From Longimycelium tulufanense (lineage in GTDB: Bacteria; Actinomycetota; Actinomycetes; Mycobacteriales; Pseudonocardiaceae): DNA of 64,000 nt. Location of the stretch: positions 61,542 through 125,541 of the forward strand of contig NZ_BMMK01000018.1 in assembly GCF_014645795.1 (NCBI RefSeq). The letters are read 5' to 3'. Below, piece after piece: positions 14,827 through 23,025 of the stretch. Made by a program: the position numbers and the translations under genes. Positions within the stretch are counted from its first letter, which is position 1; each line of letters starts with the position of its first letter. The notes beneath the pieces are model-generated. The model did no database searches, had not been told where the DNA came from, and worked only from the letters and a program-made list of their open reading frames with translations.

Positions 14827-15092
14827 GCGGCACCTGCCCGGGGAGCAGTCGTCGGGAAGTCGCCGCTCGTGAGCGCCTCCACTGGGACCTTCAGTGCCTT
14901 GGCGAGGGTGGCCAGGAGGCGAGGACGAGGGCGGCAGATGTTGCGTTCGATCTTGGACAGTTGCGAGGGGTTGACCGGCTGACCGGCCTTGCGGCAGCGC
15001 GCAGCCAGATCGCGCAGGGTCAACCCGCTTTGCTCGCGCCGCATGCGGATGGCTCTGCCATCTACAGGGGTGCTAATGCGGCCATGTGCCAT
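14823..15092 (-). CDS. XRE-family repressor
   Basis: An 89-residue Cro/CI-type protein: IRMRREQSGLTLRDLAARCR, NPSQLSKIERNICRPRPRLL, LATLAKALKVPVEALTSG. The helix-turn-helix is complete, with the recognition helix around PSQLSKIE. I choose ATG 15092 because a promoter places transcription start at that codon; the frame is open to 15128. It is divergent from the HTH gene at 15272, the usual layout of an element's immunity switch, so it probably represses that promoter and its own. Confidence 0.75.
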   Translation of the reverse strand: MAHGRISTPVDGRAIRMRREQSGLTLRDLAARCRKAGQPVNPSQLSKIERNICRPRPRLLATLAKALKVPVEALTSGDFPTTAPRAGAA

Positions 15093-15128
15093 GATGCGCA
15101 GGCTACCGGTAGTAGGCACAGGTGACAA
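15093..15128 (-). promoter_or_regulatory. leaderless promoter of the XRE repressor
   Basis: On the minus strand TTGTCA (15123-15128) is followed by a 17-base spacer and TAGCCT (15100-15105). The ATG of the repressor lies 7 bases beyond the -10 box, so the mRNA should begin at or next to the start codon. The spacer contains the palindrome CTACCGGTAG (15103-15112), a good candidate operator. Confidence 0.6.
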
Positions 15129-15271
15129 CAGATTGACACAGATTTTGGCTCGGACCTAGGAGGGGTGACCCCTCACGCGGAGGCTCGCGGCGTTGCAAGC
15201 TGCGTTAATCTGGAGTAGCTACGCGTAAGTAACGAAGAACGTGCGAACCAAAGCCGGGGACCAAGGGGCGA

Positions 15272-15679
15272 GTGTTGACCGAGCGGAATCCGCGAGAACG
15301 GCTCGCCGACGCGATGGAGCGGCGACGACTCGAGCTGCGGATGCGATGGAAGGACGTCGCAGCAGCGGGTGACATCGCCTACGAGACGTTGCGCGCGATC
15401 CGCAAGGGCAAAGGCGACGAGATCCGCGGACTCACGAAGGTGGCAATCGAGACCGCTCTTCGGTGGGCGCCGGGAAGCGTCGACGTGATCTTGTCCGGGG
15501 GCGAGCCAACGCCGCTCGAACAGCCGCAGCCTCCGAGCTTCCCAGTGAACGCCGCCGATCCCGTCGAGCGAGACATCTGGGCGATCACGGTGCTACCCGA
15601 AGACATTCGGTGGGCCTACATCCAGATGTACCGCCGCCATGTCCGCGACAACCCGGACGAGCATCGTCGTCACGCGTGA
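15272..15679 (+). CDS. HTH-domain regulatory protein next to integrase
   Basis: A 135-residue protein with a helix-turn-helix in residues 20-60 (MRWKDVAAAGDIAYETLRAI, RKGKGDEIRGLTKVAIETAL) and a second helical part (WAITVLPEDIRWAYIQMYRR). It is divergent from the XRE repressor with about 180 bases between the starts. GTG 15272 follows AAGGGG; TTG 15275 is an alternative. Homologous small HTH proteins stand before integrase genes in actinobacterial elements. Probably a regulator of the integrase operon. Confidence 0.65.
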   Translation: MLTERNPRERLADAMERRRLELRMRWKDVAAAGDIAYETLRAIRKGKGDEIRGLTKVAIETALRWAPGSVDVILSGGEPTPLEQPQPPSFPVNAADPVERDIWAITVLPEDIRWAYIQMYRRHVRDNPDEHRRHA

Positions 15680-15753
15680 CTGTCTGCAACGCTTTGGTTA
15701 CATCTTGCAGCTCTGGGTGACGTGATGTAGCCCACAAGCGCACCCTCCGTTGG

Positions 15754-16542
15754 GTGATCATCGCCGCCGCTCTTCTGACTCTCACCCTTGCTCTGGTTGC
15801 CTTCATCGCCTACGCGCTTCGCGAGTTCCGAAGACTCCACCAGCGGGACCGCCATCTGGCGGAGAGCATGGACCTCGCGTGGGCCCGTCTTGCGGGTCAC
15901 GAGATGGCGCTGAGGGGTTTCTTCCTGGCACGTGCGCAGGGACATGACGTGGGAGAACACCGCACGGAACGACATCTGTGGTCTGTCCCGGTGGTTATCG
16001 TGGCCGCACTCGCCGGCGGTGCGATATGGCTCTGGCGTCGCGTCCTGCAGTACCCGGCAGTCACCGCCGCTGTGGCCGGCGCAGCCGGGCTTGGCACAAT
16101 CGTTGCCCTCCTGCCCGGCAACCAGCCGGCCACCACTCCTCCCGACGCTCCTCCCCGCACGCCACGCCCCGTGATCACATCCGTCACCAGCACACCCTCG
16201 ATCTCGACACCGTCCCGCTCCTCGGCCGCGGTCTCGTCTCGACCAACGGAGTCGACGTCGCCCGCGAGTTCGAGTCCTGCGCTTCTCGCACGAACACCGC
16301 GCGCCCTTCGACCTACCGCCGTCGGGGCGGGCCCGTCCCCGCGGTCCACTCAGGACGCCGTCGTGGGGTCGAGCTCCGCAGGCACCACCGTTGCCCCGGC
16401 GGTCGCCGAATCCGACCGTGACGGCCGCGGCCGGGGTGATGCCAAGCGCCACCGGCTGTGCCGGGATATCCCACCCGGGCTCGGGAATGCCTGCCCGGAT
16501 CGGGGCCGTGATGACTCTGACGACGACTCCGATGACGATTAG
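15754..16542 (+). CDS. membrane protein with Ser/Thr/Pro-rich tail
   Basis: A 262-residue protein. It has a hydrophobic N-terminal helix (MIIAAALLTLTLALVAFIAY), a helical, coiled section (LREFRRLHQRDRHLAESMDL), a second hydrophobic part (VPVVIVAALAGGAIWLWRRV, then VTAAVAGAAGLGTIVALL), and a long Ser/Thr/Pro tail ending in repeated acidic DDSDDD. It starts at GTG and lies between the HTH gene and the integrase, 49 bases before the latter. No known domain; it could be a surface protein expressed from the integrated state. Confidence 0.5.
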   Translation: MIIAAALLTLTLALVAFIAYALREFRRLHQRDRHLAESMDLAWARLAGHEMALRGFFLARAQGHDVGEHRTERHLWSVPVVIVAALAGGAIWLWRRVLQYPAVTAAVAGAAGLGTIVALLPGNQPATTPPDAPPRTPRPVITSVTSTPSISTPSRSSAAVSSRPTESTSPASSSPALLARTPRALRPTAVGAGPSPRSTQDAVVGSSSAGTTVAPAVAESDRDGRGRGDAKRHRLCRDIPPGLGNACPDRGRDDSDDDSDDD

Positions 16543-16591
16543 CGCCATCGGAGAGATCTCTATCCGCCACAACGACAGGAGAAAGGATCGG

Positions 16592-17812
16592 ATGGCCAGC
16601 GCCGAAAAGATGGGACCCGGGAAGTGGAGAGGCGTCTACCGGGACGCCAACGGAAAGAAATGCCACACCAAGGCGCCGTACTACCGCACGAAGAACGAGG
16701 CGCGCAACGCGGCGAACGAGGAGGAGGTGAAGGCCCGCCGGCGAGCGGCACCCCGCAACGGGGCGTTGCCGGCGACGACGACCTGGGACCAGTGGTGGGA
16801 CCTGCTCAGCACCACGCGCACGTTCGAGGTCACCGACACCGGCCGAGTCGAGGCGAGCATGGTCAAGGCCCACATCCGTCCCCGATGGGCCGGAGTGGCC
16901 TTGAACCAGATCAGTCGGCCGAAAGTCCAGGCGTGGATCGACAATTTGGAGTCGCGAAAGCCACCGCTCTCGGCCAATTATATCCGGCGTATTTACACCA
17001 CGTTCGCGGCGACCATCAATCTCGCGGTCACCGAGGAGATCCTTATTGCCTCGCCCTGCGTGAGAATCACATTACCCCGGGTGCCCAAGCAGCCCAAGCC
17101 GTATGCGACGGACGGTCATCTGGCCACGCTCAAAACCCAGCTGCATCAGCGTTTGCAGGACGCGGTGGACTTCGGGTTCGAGACTGGCCTGCGGCCGGGC
17201 GAACTCGCCGGCCTCCACGTCCACCGTGTGGACGTGGAGGCCAAGCTGCTGGTCGTCGCTGAGGTCTACGTCGGTGGCCAGCACCTCATCCGGCCCTTCC
17301 CGAAGGACAAGGACTCGCGGACGGTGCCGCTGTCGGAGAAGGCGGTGGCGATCGTGCGGCGGTGCCTGGCCAGCCGGACGCTGGACGGAGGATGCGGTAT
17401 CCCGCACGCCGACGGGCGGCCGTGCTCGAGCGCCCTGGTGTTCCTCGCGCCGCGCGGCGGAGTCATCAGGCCCCGCACGTTTTCCGACCATCTCCGCAGG
17501 GCCAGCACCGCCGCCAAGATGCCACGCCGCACGCCCTACACCTTGCGCCGGGGATACGCCACGCGCCTGGCGGAGTCCGGAGTCAACGCGTTCGAAATCG
17601 CGCGGGTGATGGGGCACGGCAGCCTGGACCAGTCCCAGGAGTACGTCCAGGAGACACCGGCAGCGCGGGCACGGGTGCTGCGCGCTCTCGGCGATCCACC
17701 GACCTTGACTGCGGTGGAAGGAGGCGCGGGGACTGGGACAGACCCTGGGACACACCTCGACTCCCAGACACTCCCCGGGACTCCCTCGCGCACCGAGGAA
17801 AACGTGGGATGA
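16592..17812 (+). CDS. int: tyrosine recombinase / phage integrase
   Basis: A 406-residue integrase with the usual three parts: an N-terminal arm-binding segment (WRGVYRDANGKKCHTKAPYY), a core-binding SAM-like domain (residues 70-170), and a catalytic domain with Arg in GLRPGELAGL, the second Arg in YTLRRGYATRL, MGHGSLDQ and the tyrosine in QEYVQE. The usual catalytic HxxR is YxxR here, a variation also seen in other actinobacterial integrases. ATG 16592 follows AGGAGAAAGG. It defines the right end of the element; the attachment site should lie just beyond the gene. Confidence 0.88.
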   Translation: MASAEKMGPGKWRGVYRDANGKKCHTKAPYYRTKNEARNAANEEEVKARRRAAPRNGALPATTTWDQWWDLLSTTRTFEVTDTGRVEASMVKAHIRPRWAGVALNQISRPKVQAWIDNLESRKPPLSANYIRRIYTTFAATINLAVTEEILIASPCVRITLPRVPKQPKPYATDGHLATLKTQLHQRLQDAVDFGFETGLRPGELAGLHVHRVDVEAKLLVVAEVYVGGQHLIRPFPKDKDSRTVPLSEKAVAIVRRCLASRTLDGGCGIPHADGRPCSSALVFLAPRGGVIRPRTFSDHLRRASTAAKMPRRTPYTLRRGYATRLAESGVNAFEIARVMGHGSLDQSQEYVQETPAARARVLRALGDPPTLTAVEGGAGTGTDPGTHLDSQTLPGTPSRTEENVG

Positions 17813-18028
17813 CCAGCCGGAACACCCCCTCAGACTCCCTGACGTTCCCCGAGGCTCCCAAACCCTGTTTTTCCAGGTCACGTGATAGTGCGTACCGTTG
17901 TCGGGTGCGCGTCATCCACCTCGGCTTGCAGGAACGCCGGGCCCTCGGCTCGGCCCCGCCGCCGGCGGTGGCGTACCCGATCACCCGCACCGCCGCTCCC
18001 ACCCGCCGACGTGCCCGGAGCCATCCCG
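17813..18028. other. probable right boundary of the integrated element
   Basis: The 216 bases between integrase and SURF1 contain no convincing gene. The integrase 3' end and this spacer are rich in short direct repeats (CTGGGAC twice near 17725-17745, and GACTCCC-type repeats at about 17759, 17783 and 17831), which could be arm-type integrase sites. No tRNA or duplicated host sequence is visible, so the core attachment site cannot be fixed without the left end. Confidence 0.35.
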
Positions 18029-18934
18029 ATGCGTGAGCTGAAGGTCCTGCTCAAGCCCGGCTGGCTGGCGATGACGTTGCTGGTCGTGGCGTTCGCGGTG
18101 CTCAGCTTCACCGTCCTCGCCCCCTGGCAGTACCACCGCCACGAGGACAAGAAGGCCCGGGCGGACGCGGTACAGACCGCGCAGGCCACCCCGCCGGCCC
18201 CGCTGGACCAGGTCCTGCCCCACGGCCAGGCCCCGGACGGCGGCACCGAGTGGCGGCAGGTCACCGTCACCGGCACCTACCTGCCCGAGGGGGAGACCCT
18301 CGCCCGCCTGCGCACCGTCCTCGGCGAGGCCGCCTACGAGGTGCTCACCCCGTTCCGCACCATCGACGGCAGCGTCGTGCTGGTCAACCGCGGCTTCGTG
18401 CGCCCGGTGCAGAACAGGGGCCGGGGCAACACGGTTCCCGACTACACCGCCCCACCCACCGGCCAGGTCACCCTCACCGCCTGCCTCCGCCGGGACGAGA
18501 CGGACACCAGCAACCGGGACGTCCTCACCGAGGGCGGCCACCGGCAGGTGTACGCGATCAGCTCCGCCACGGTCGGCAAGGCCGTGAACCTCGACATTCG
18601 TCCCGGCTACCTGGAACTCGTGGCCGACCAGCCCGGTGTGCTGGGCGTGCTCCCGCTGCCCGATCTCGGGCTCGGCCCGCACCTGGCGTACTCACTGCAG
18701 TGGGTGGCGTTCGGCGTGATGGCCCTGCTCGGCCTGGGTTACTACGCGTACCGGGAGGTGCGGCCGGCTCGGCCGAAAGTGTCTGTGCATGCCGCCCTGG
18801 CCGAGGACGAACCGTACGAAGTGCAACCACGCCGTGGTGAGCAAGTCTTTGACCGCGGTGGTGACCAGGTCTCACGACGAGCGGATCCGACGACCAGCAC
18901 GACCAGCACGTCTGACCCCGCACACGGGCTCTGA
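18029..18934 (+). CDS. SURF1 family cytochrome oxidase biogenesis protein
   Basis: A 301-residue membrane protein needed for assembly of haem-copper cytochrome c oxidase. It has one hydrophobic helix near the N-terminus (MTLLVVAFAVLSFTVLAPWQ), the conserved WQYHRH-type sequence after it, the beta-rich outer domain (VTVTGTYLPEGE, VLVNRGFVRP), and the second helix near the end (LAYSLQWVAFGVMALLGLGY), exactly the SURF1 pattern. The C-terminus has a short Thr/Ser repeat. The ATG at 18029 matches family starts; the frame is open further upstream in element DNA. Confidence 0.88.
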   Translation: MRELKVLLKPGWLAMTLLVVAFAVLSFTVLAPWQYHRHEDKKARADAVQTAQATPPAPLDQVLPHGQAPDGGTEWRQVTVTGTYLPEGETLARLRTVLGEAAYEVLTPFRTIDGSVVLVNRGFVRPVQNRGRGNTVPDYTAPPTGQVTLTACLRRDETDTSNRDVLTEGGHRQVYAISSATVGKAVNLDIRPGYLELVADQPGVLGVLPLPDLGLGPHLAYSLQWVAFGVMALLGLGYYAYREVRPARPKVSVHAALAEDEPYEVQPRRGEQVFDRGGDQVSRRADPTTSTTSTSDPAHGL

Positions 18935-19107
18935 CCGCCCCCGTTGCACGCGGCGAGCGTTCACCTGGAAGTCGCCGCAAAAAGAGGCGGTCGCAGAACA
19001 CGGCAGAACAGGGATGATCCGGGCCTGGGGCCATCGATCCTTGAAACGCTCCGCCGGCCCTGGGGCACCCCAACGGCGGCCCGTTCCCACGCGGGGGCCG
19101 CTCGCAC

Positions 19108-20100
19108 TCACCGCCGACGTCGAAGCCCCAACACCAACGCCGTCGTGGTCGACACCGCCGCCGCCACCGAGCCCACCACCCGGGACAGCTCCACCGCACG
19201 GGTCACGTGCCCGGAGTCGGGGGATCGGCCCTCCCCGAGGATGGGCCGCTCCTCCACGGCGTGCCCGTAGGCGGTGCGCCCACCGAGCCGCACCTCCAGC
19301 GCGCCCGCGAACGCCGCCTCCACCTGGCCGGCGTTCGGGCTCGGATGCGCCGCGGCGTCCCGCCGCCACACCCGCCAGGCACCCGCCGCCGAACCACCCA
19401 CCACCGGCGCGGACACCGCGGTGAGCGCGGCCGCCAGCCGGGACGGCAGCAGGTTGGCCAGGTCATCCAACCGAGCCGCCGCCCATCCGAACCGCCGGTA
19501 CCGCGGCGATCGATGCCCCACCATCGCGTCCAGGGTGTTGATCGCCCGATAGCCCACCAAACCAGGCACACCCGCGACCGCACCCCAGAACAGCGGCGCC
19601 ACCACCGCATCGGAGGTGTTCTCCGCGACCGACTCCACGGTGGCCCGCGCAAGACCCCGGCCGTCCAGCGAGTTCGGCTCCCGCCCACACAGGTGCGGCA
19701 GCCGCAACCGCGCGTCGGCGACCCGCCCGGAGTCCAGCGCCTCGCCCATCGCCGCGCCCTCCTGCGCCAGCGAGGCCCCACCCAGCACGGACCACGTCGC
19801 GGCGGCCGTGGCCGCAGCCTGCAACACCGGGCTGCGCCGCGTCAGCCGCTCAACGGCGGTGCCGAGCAACACCGTCCCACCAGCCAACAACGCCGTGTAC
19901 ACAACCCCGGATGCCTTGTGGTCGCGGTAAAGCGCCTTCTCCACCGCGGTCGCCGCCCGTCCGAACGCCGCGACCGGGTGCCCCCGGCGCGGGTCCCCGA
20001 ACGCCGCGTCCGCGGCGACCCCGAGCAGCAGACCAACAGCGCGCCCCGCGCTCCCGGCCCCACCCCGCGAGCGACCCACCGGACCCCCTAGACGCTCCAC
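19108..20100 (-). CDS. cobD: adenosylcobinamide-phosphate synthase CobD/CbiB
   Basis: A 330-residue integral membrane enzyme that attaches aminopropanol (phosphate) to adenosylcobyric acid in cobalamin biosynthesis. It has the family signatures FGDPRRGHPVAAFGR near the start, ESVAENTSDAVVAPLFWGAV in the centre and YRAINTLDAMVGHRSPRYR following, with four or five hydrophobic segments. It is divergent from the jetA gene with about 100 bases between starts. The partner aminotransferase cobC is at 29778, separated from it by the Wadjet operon and two other genes. Confidence 0.9.
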   Translation of the reverse strand: MERLGGPVGRSRGGAGSAGRAVGLLLGVAADAAFGDPRRGHPVAAFGRAATAVEKALYRDHKASGVVYTALLAGGTVLLGTAVERLTRRSPVLQAAATAAATWSVLGGASLAQEGAAMGEALDSGRVADARLRLPHLCGREPNSLDGRGLARATVESVAENTSDAVVAPLFWGAVAGVPGLVGYRAINTLDAMVGHRSPRYRRFGWAAARLDDLANLLPSRLAAALTAVSAPVVGGSAAGAWRVWRRDAAAHPSPNAGQVEAAFAGALEVRLGGRTAYGHAVEERPILGEGRSPDSGHVTRAVELSRVVGSVAAAVSTTTALVLGLRRRR

Positions 20101-20200
20101 CGGCCACCCGGCCGGGTTCCCCTGAACGTGTTGCGGGTGGCGACGTTAGCGCCCGCCGCCTGCGCGTCCACGAGCGGGCGGCCGGTTAGGGTTGCCGCCC

Positions 20201-21748
20201 GTGAGGGAGGACCAGGGGGAGCTGACCGCGGCCGTCCCCGACGGCGAGCGCCGGTTGCAGCTGTACGCGTACCTGCAGGCACGTGAGCACCAGCGCACCT
20301 ACCTGGAGATCATGCGGCTGTTCGCCTCCACGCTGCTGGCCGACCTGTCCGCCGGCGAGGTGGCCGGCGCGCTGGCCGGCGCCGAGCGGGCCGGCCGCGT
20401 CGAGCCCGGCGAGTCGCGGATCGAGTCGGTGATTCCCCGGCTCCGCCAGCTCGTCGAGTGGGGGAACCTGGTGCACGGCCGCCGGGAGACGGTCGCCGCC
20501 AGCATCGCCGAGTTCCAGCACGGCAGCGCCCGTTACCAGGTCAGCAAGCTCGCGGTCCGGGTGCAGCGGGACGTCGACGAGCTGCTGCGGGTGCCCGAGG
20601 GCGCCCGCGAGGTGTCCCGCGAGCTGCTGCCCGCCATCGAGCGCGGCCTCCGCGAACTCACCAGGACCTTCCAGGTAGCCACCGGTGACGACCCGCGAGC
20701 CGCCCGACACGCGACCGAGTTGCTGTCCGAACAGGTCACCACCCTGTTCCTGCAGCACGCCGAACTGGCCGCCACCGTGCGGGACTTCTACGCCTACCTC
20801 GGGCACGTGCTCGCCCGGCACCACCTCGCGCCGGACGAGATCTCCGGCTTCCGGGACCTGCTCGTCGACTACATCCAGAAGGTCGTCGAGGACGTGCTGC
20901 GGCACACCCCGGCGATCGCCGACACCCTGGCCGGCCTCACCGGCCGCCGTGGCGAGCTGCTCACGCTGCTCGGCCCCGCCGAACGGTTGGGCGAGGACGT
21001 GGAGCGCTCCCGTGGCCGCACCGAGGACGACTGGCGGGAACTGACCGACTGGTTCGTGGACCGGCCCGGCCGGCCCAGCCAGGTCACCGCGCTGCGCGAG
21101 GCCACCGCCCGCGCCATCGGCTCGCTGCTGGCCAGCGTGAAGCGGGCGACCACCGGCGCTGGCCTGCTACCCGGCCGCCGCGCGGAGCTGCTGAAGCTCG
21201 CCAGGTGGTTCGACGAGGCCGGCCCGGACGGCGCGCACGCCCTCTACGCCGCCGCGTTCGGGCTGCACTCGGCGCGGCACCTGATGCCCGCCCCGGACCA
21301 CGACGCCGACGACGAGCACACTCCGTGGCGGGACGGCCCGGTCCTCGACGTGTCGGTGAGCGTGCGCAGTCGCGGCGACCGTGGCGCACGCGGCCGCACC
21401 TCGCGCATCGTCGACGACCCCATGACCGAGCAGGCCCTGCTCGCCGAGGCCCGCGAGGTTGACGCGCAACGCACCGCCGCCGTGCGGGAGCTGGCCTCTG
21501 CCGCCCCTCGCCTGGGCGAGGCGCGGCTGTCCTCGGCCGCGTTGAGCGTGCTGTGCGATCTGCTCACCCTCGCGATGGCGCAACGAGAGCGTGCCGACGA
21601 CACCGGCTCGGCCGCCGACCCGGTGCGCGGCCTGCGCCTCCGGTTGCGCCCCGAAGAAGGCCGCACGACCCGGATCAGCACCGCCGGCGGCGTGCTCACG
21701 TTGCACGACACCGCGATCGAGCTCGGGGCGGAGGGGAAGACCGAATGA
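20201..21748 (+). CDS. jetA: Wadjet protein JetA (TIGR02677/DUF2397 family)
   Basis: A 515-residue kleisin-like (MukF-type) subunit of the Wadjet SMC complex, which recognises and removes circular plasmids. The start (LYAYLQAREHQRTYLEIMRL), the helical central part (LLADLSAGEVAGALA, LRQLVEWGNLV) and the C-terminal end (LRLRPEEGRTTRISTAGGVL) are typical of TIGR02677. GTG 20201 is chosen because it follows the non-coding divergent region with cobD. The last codons overlap the start of jetB (ATGA), the first step of a compact operon A-B-C-D. Confidence 0.85.
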   Translation: MREDQGELTAAVPDGERRLQLYAYLQAREHQRTYLEIMRLFASTLLADLSAGEVAGALAGAERAGRVEPGESRIESVIPRLRQLVEWGNLVHGRRETVAASIAEFQHGSARYQVSKLAVRVQRDVDELLRVPEGAREVSRELLPAIERGLRELTRTFQVATGDDPRAARHATELLSEQVTTLFLQHAELAATVRDFYAYLGHVLARHHLAPDEISGFRDLLVDYIQKVVEDVLRHTPAIADTLAGLTGRRGELLTLLGPAERLGEDVERSRGRTEDDWRELTDWFVDRPGRPSQVTALREATARAIGSLLASVKRATTGAGLLPGRRAELLKLARWFDEAGPDGAHALYAAAFGLHSARHLMPAPDHDADDEHTPWRDGPVLDVSVSVRSRGDRGARGRTSRIVDDPMTEQALLAEAREVDAQRTAAVRELASAAPRLGEARLSSAALSVLCDLLTLAMAQRERADDTGSAADPVRGLRLRLRPEEGRTTRISTAGGVLTLHDTAIELGAEGKTE

Positions 21749-22941
21749 GTGCCCACCCCGCCCTGCGTGTCCTGGACCGGCTGTCGGAGATCGACGCCGC
21801 GAACGTGGTGCGCTGCGCCCGCGTCCTGCTGCGCCGCCCGCTGGTGCGCGCCGGCGGCCCCGACGGCGACCTGCTGCCGCTGATGTACCGGCACCGCGAG
21901 CAGCTCCAGGAACTTTTCGTGGTCACCCTCGGATACCGCCTCGTGGTGGAACGCCGGTTCGCCCGCCTCTACAAGCTCGGCCCGGGCGACGACCCGACCC
22001 GCGGCGAACCCACCCTCACCCCACGCGGCTACGCCTACCTGGCGCTCACCCTGGCCGCACTCACCGGCGTCGGCCGGCAGGTGCTGCTCTCCCGCCTCGT
22101 CGCGGACGTCCGTGCCGCCGCGGTCGAGGCCGGCGTCACCGTCATCGACGACCAGCAGGACCGGCGCGCCCTCACCGCCGCGCTGCGGCACCTGCTCGCC
22201 CTCGGCGTGATCAGCGAGACCGAGGGAACGGTCGGCCCGTGGAGCGGTGACGCCCCCGTCGAAGCACTGATCACCATCGACACCGACCTGCTCGGCCTGC
22301 TGCTCTCCGGCCCGCTGTCCGAGTCGGGCGACCCGGCGGAGCTGATCGAGCTGGCCGCCCGCCGCCAGCAACACCCGGTGCGGCGCCGGCTCGTCGAGGA
22401 CCCCGTGGTGCTCTACGCCGACCTCACCGGGGAACAGGCCGCGTGGTTGCGCAAGCACCACCGCCGGGAGTCGGTGTTGCTGGAACGGTGCTTCGGCCTG
22501 GTCACCGAGACCCGCCTGGAGGGCGTGGTCGCCACCGACCCGGAGGAGTACCTGACGGACCTGTCCCTCCCCGGCCCCGGTACGGTCGCCCGCATCGCCC
22601 TGCTCGCGCTGCGCGAGCTGCGGGAGCGCGACCCGCTGCCCGACGGCCGGCACGAGGTTCGGTTCGCCGAGGTGCGCGAGCAGGTGGCCGCGTTGGTCTC
22701 CGACTACCCGGCGGCCTGGTCCCGACAGGCCACCGAGGATCTGCACGCCCTCACCGAGGACGTCCTGGAGCTGTTGGTGCGCGTCGGCCTGGCCCGCCGC
22801 GACCCCGACACCGACGACCGGTGGCTGCTCAGCCCGGCGGTGCACCGCTGGTGGCCGGAGCCGGACGACACCCCGGGGCGGTCGTCGACCGAGTCGGCCG
22901 AACCCGAACCCCAGCCGGCGGGTTGGTCGCTGTTCGACTAG
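21745..22941 (+). CDS. jetB: Wadjet protein JetB (TIGR02678/DUF2398 family)
   Basis: A 398-residue MukE/KITE-like winged-helix subunit. Features of the family are visible: the N-terminal VLRARVLLRRPLVR-like stretch (VRCARVLLRRPLVRAGGPDG), YRLVVERRFARLYKL, LTPRGYAYLALTLAALTG and the C-terminal WLLSPAVHRWWP. It binds JetA and helps JetC engage DNA. Its ATG overlaps the stop of jetA and 84 bases separate it from jetC. No defect is visible. Confidence 0.85.
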   Translation: MSAHPALRVLDRLSEIDAANVVRCARVLLRRPLVRAGGPDGDLLPLMYRHREQLQELFVVTLGYRLVVERRFARLYKLGPGDDPTRGEPTLTPRGYAYLALTLAALTGVGRQVLLSRLVADVRAAAVEAGVTVIDDQQDRRALTAALRHLLALGVISETEGTVGPWSGDAPVEALITIDTDLLGLLLSGPLSESGDPAELIELAARRQQHPVRRRLVEDPVVLYADLTGEQAAWLRKHHRRESVLLERCFGLVTETRLEGVVATDPEEYLTDLSLPGPGTVARIALLALRELRERDPLPDGRHEVRFAEVREQVAALVSDYPAAWSRQATEDLHALTEDVLELLVRVGLARRDPDTDDRWLLSPAVHRWWPEPDDTPGRSSTESAEPEPQPAGWSLFD

Positions 22942-23025
22942 CCGAGCTGCTAGTCAGGACATGGCTCCCGGCCCGCCGGGCCGGCCGGGCGTGGGTGGAG
23001 CCACGAGCAAGGAACGGAGAGACAG

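Noticed and set aside
18880..18925. Short Thr/Ser codon repeat at the end of SURF1 as a mobile or phase-variable repeat
   Set aside because: Only a few imperfect units; it does not shift frame and looks like a disordered tail.
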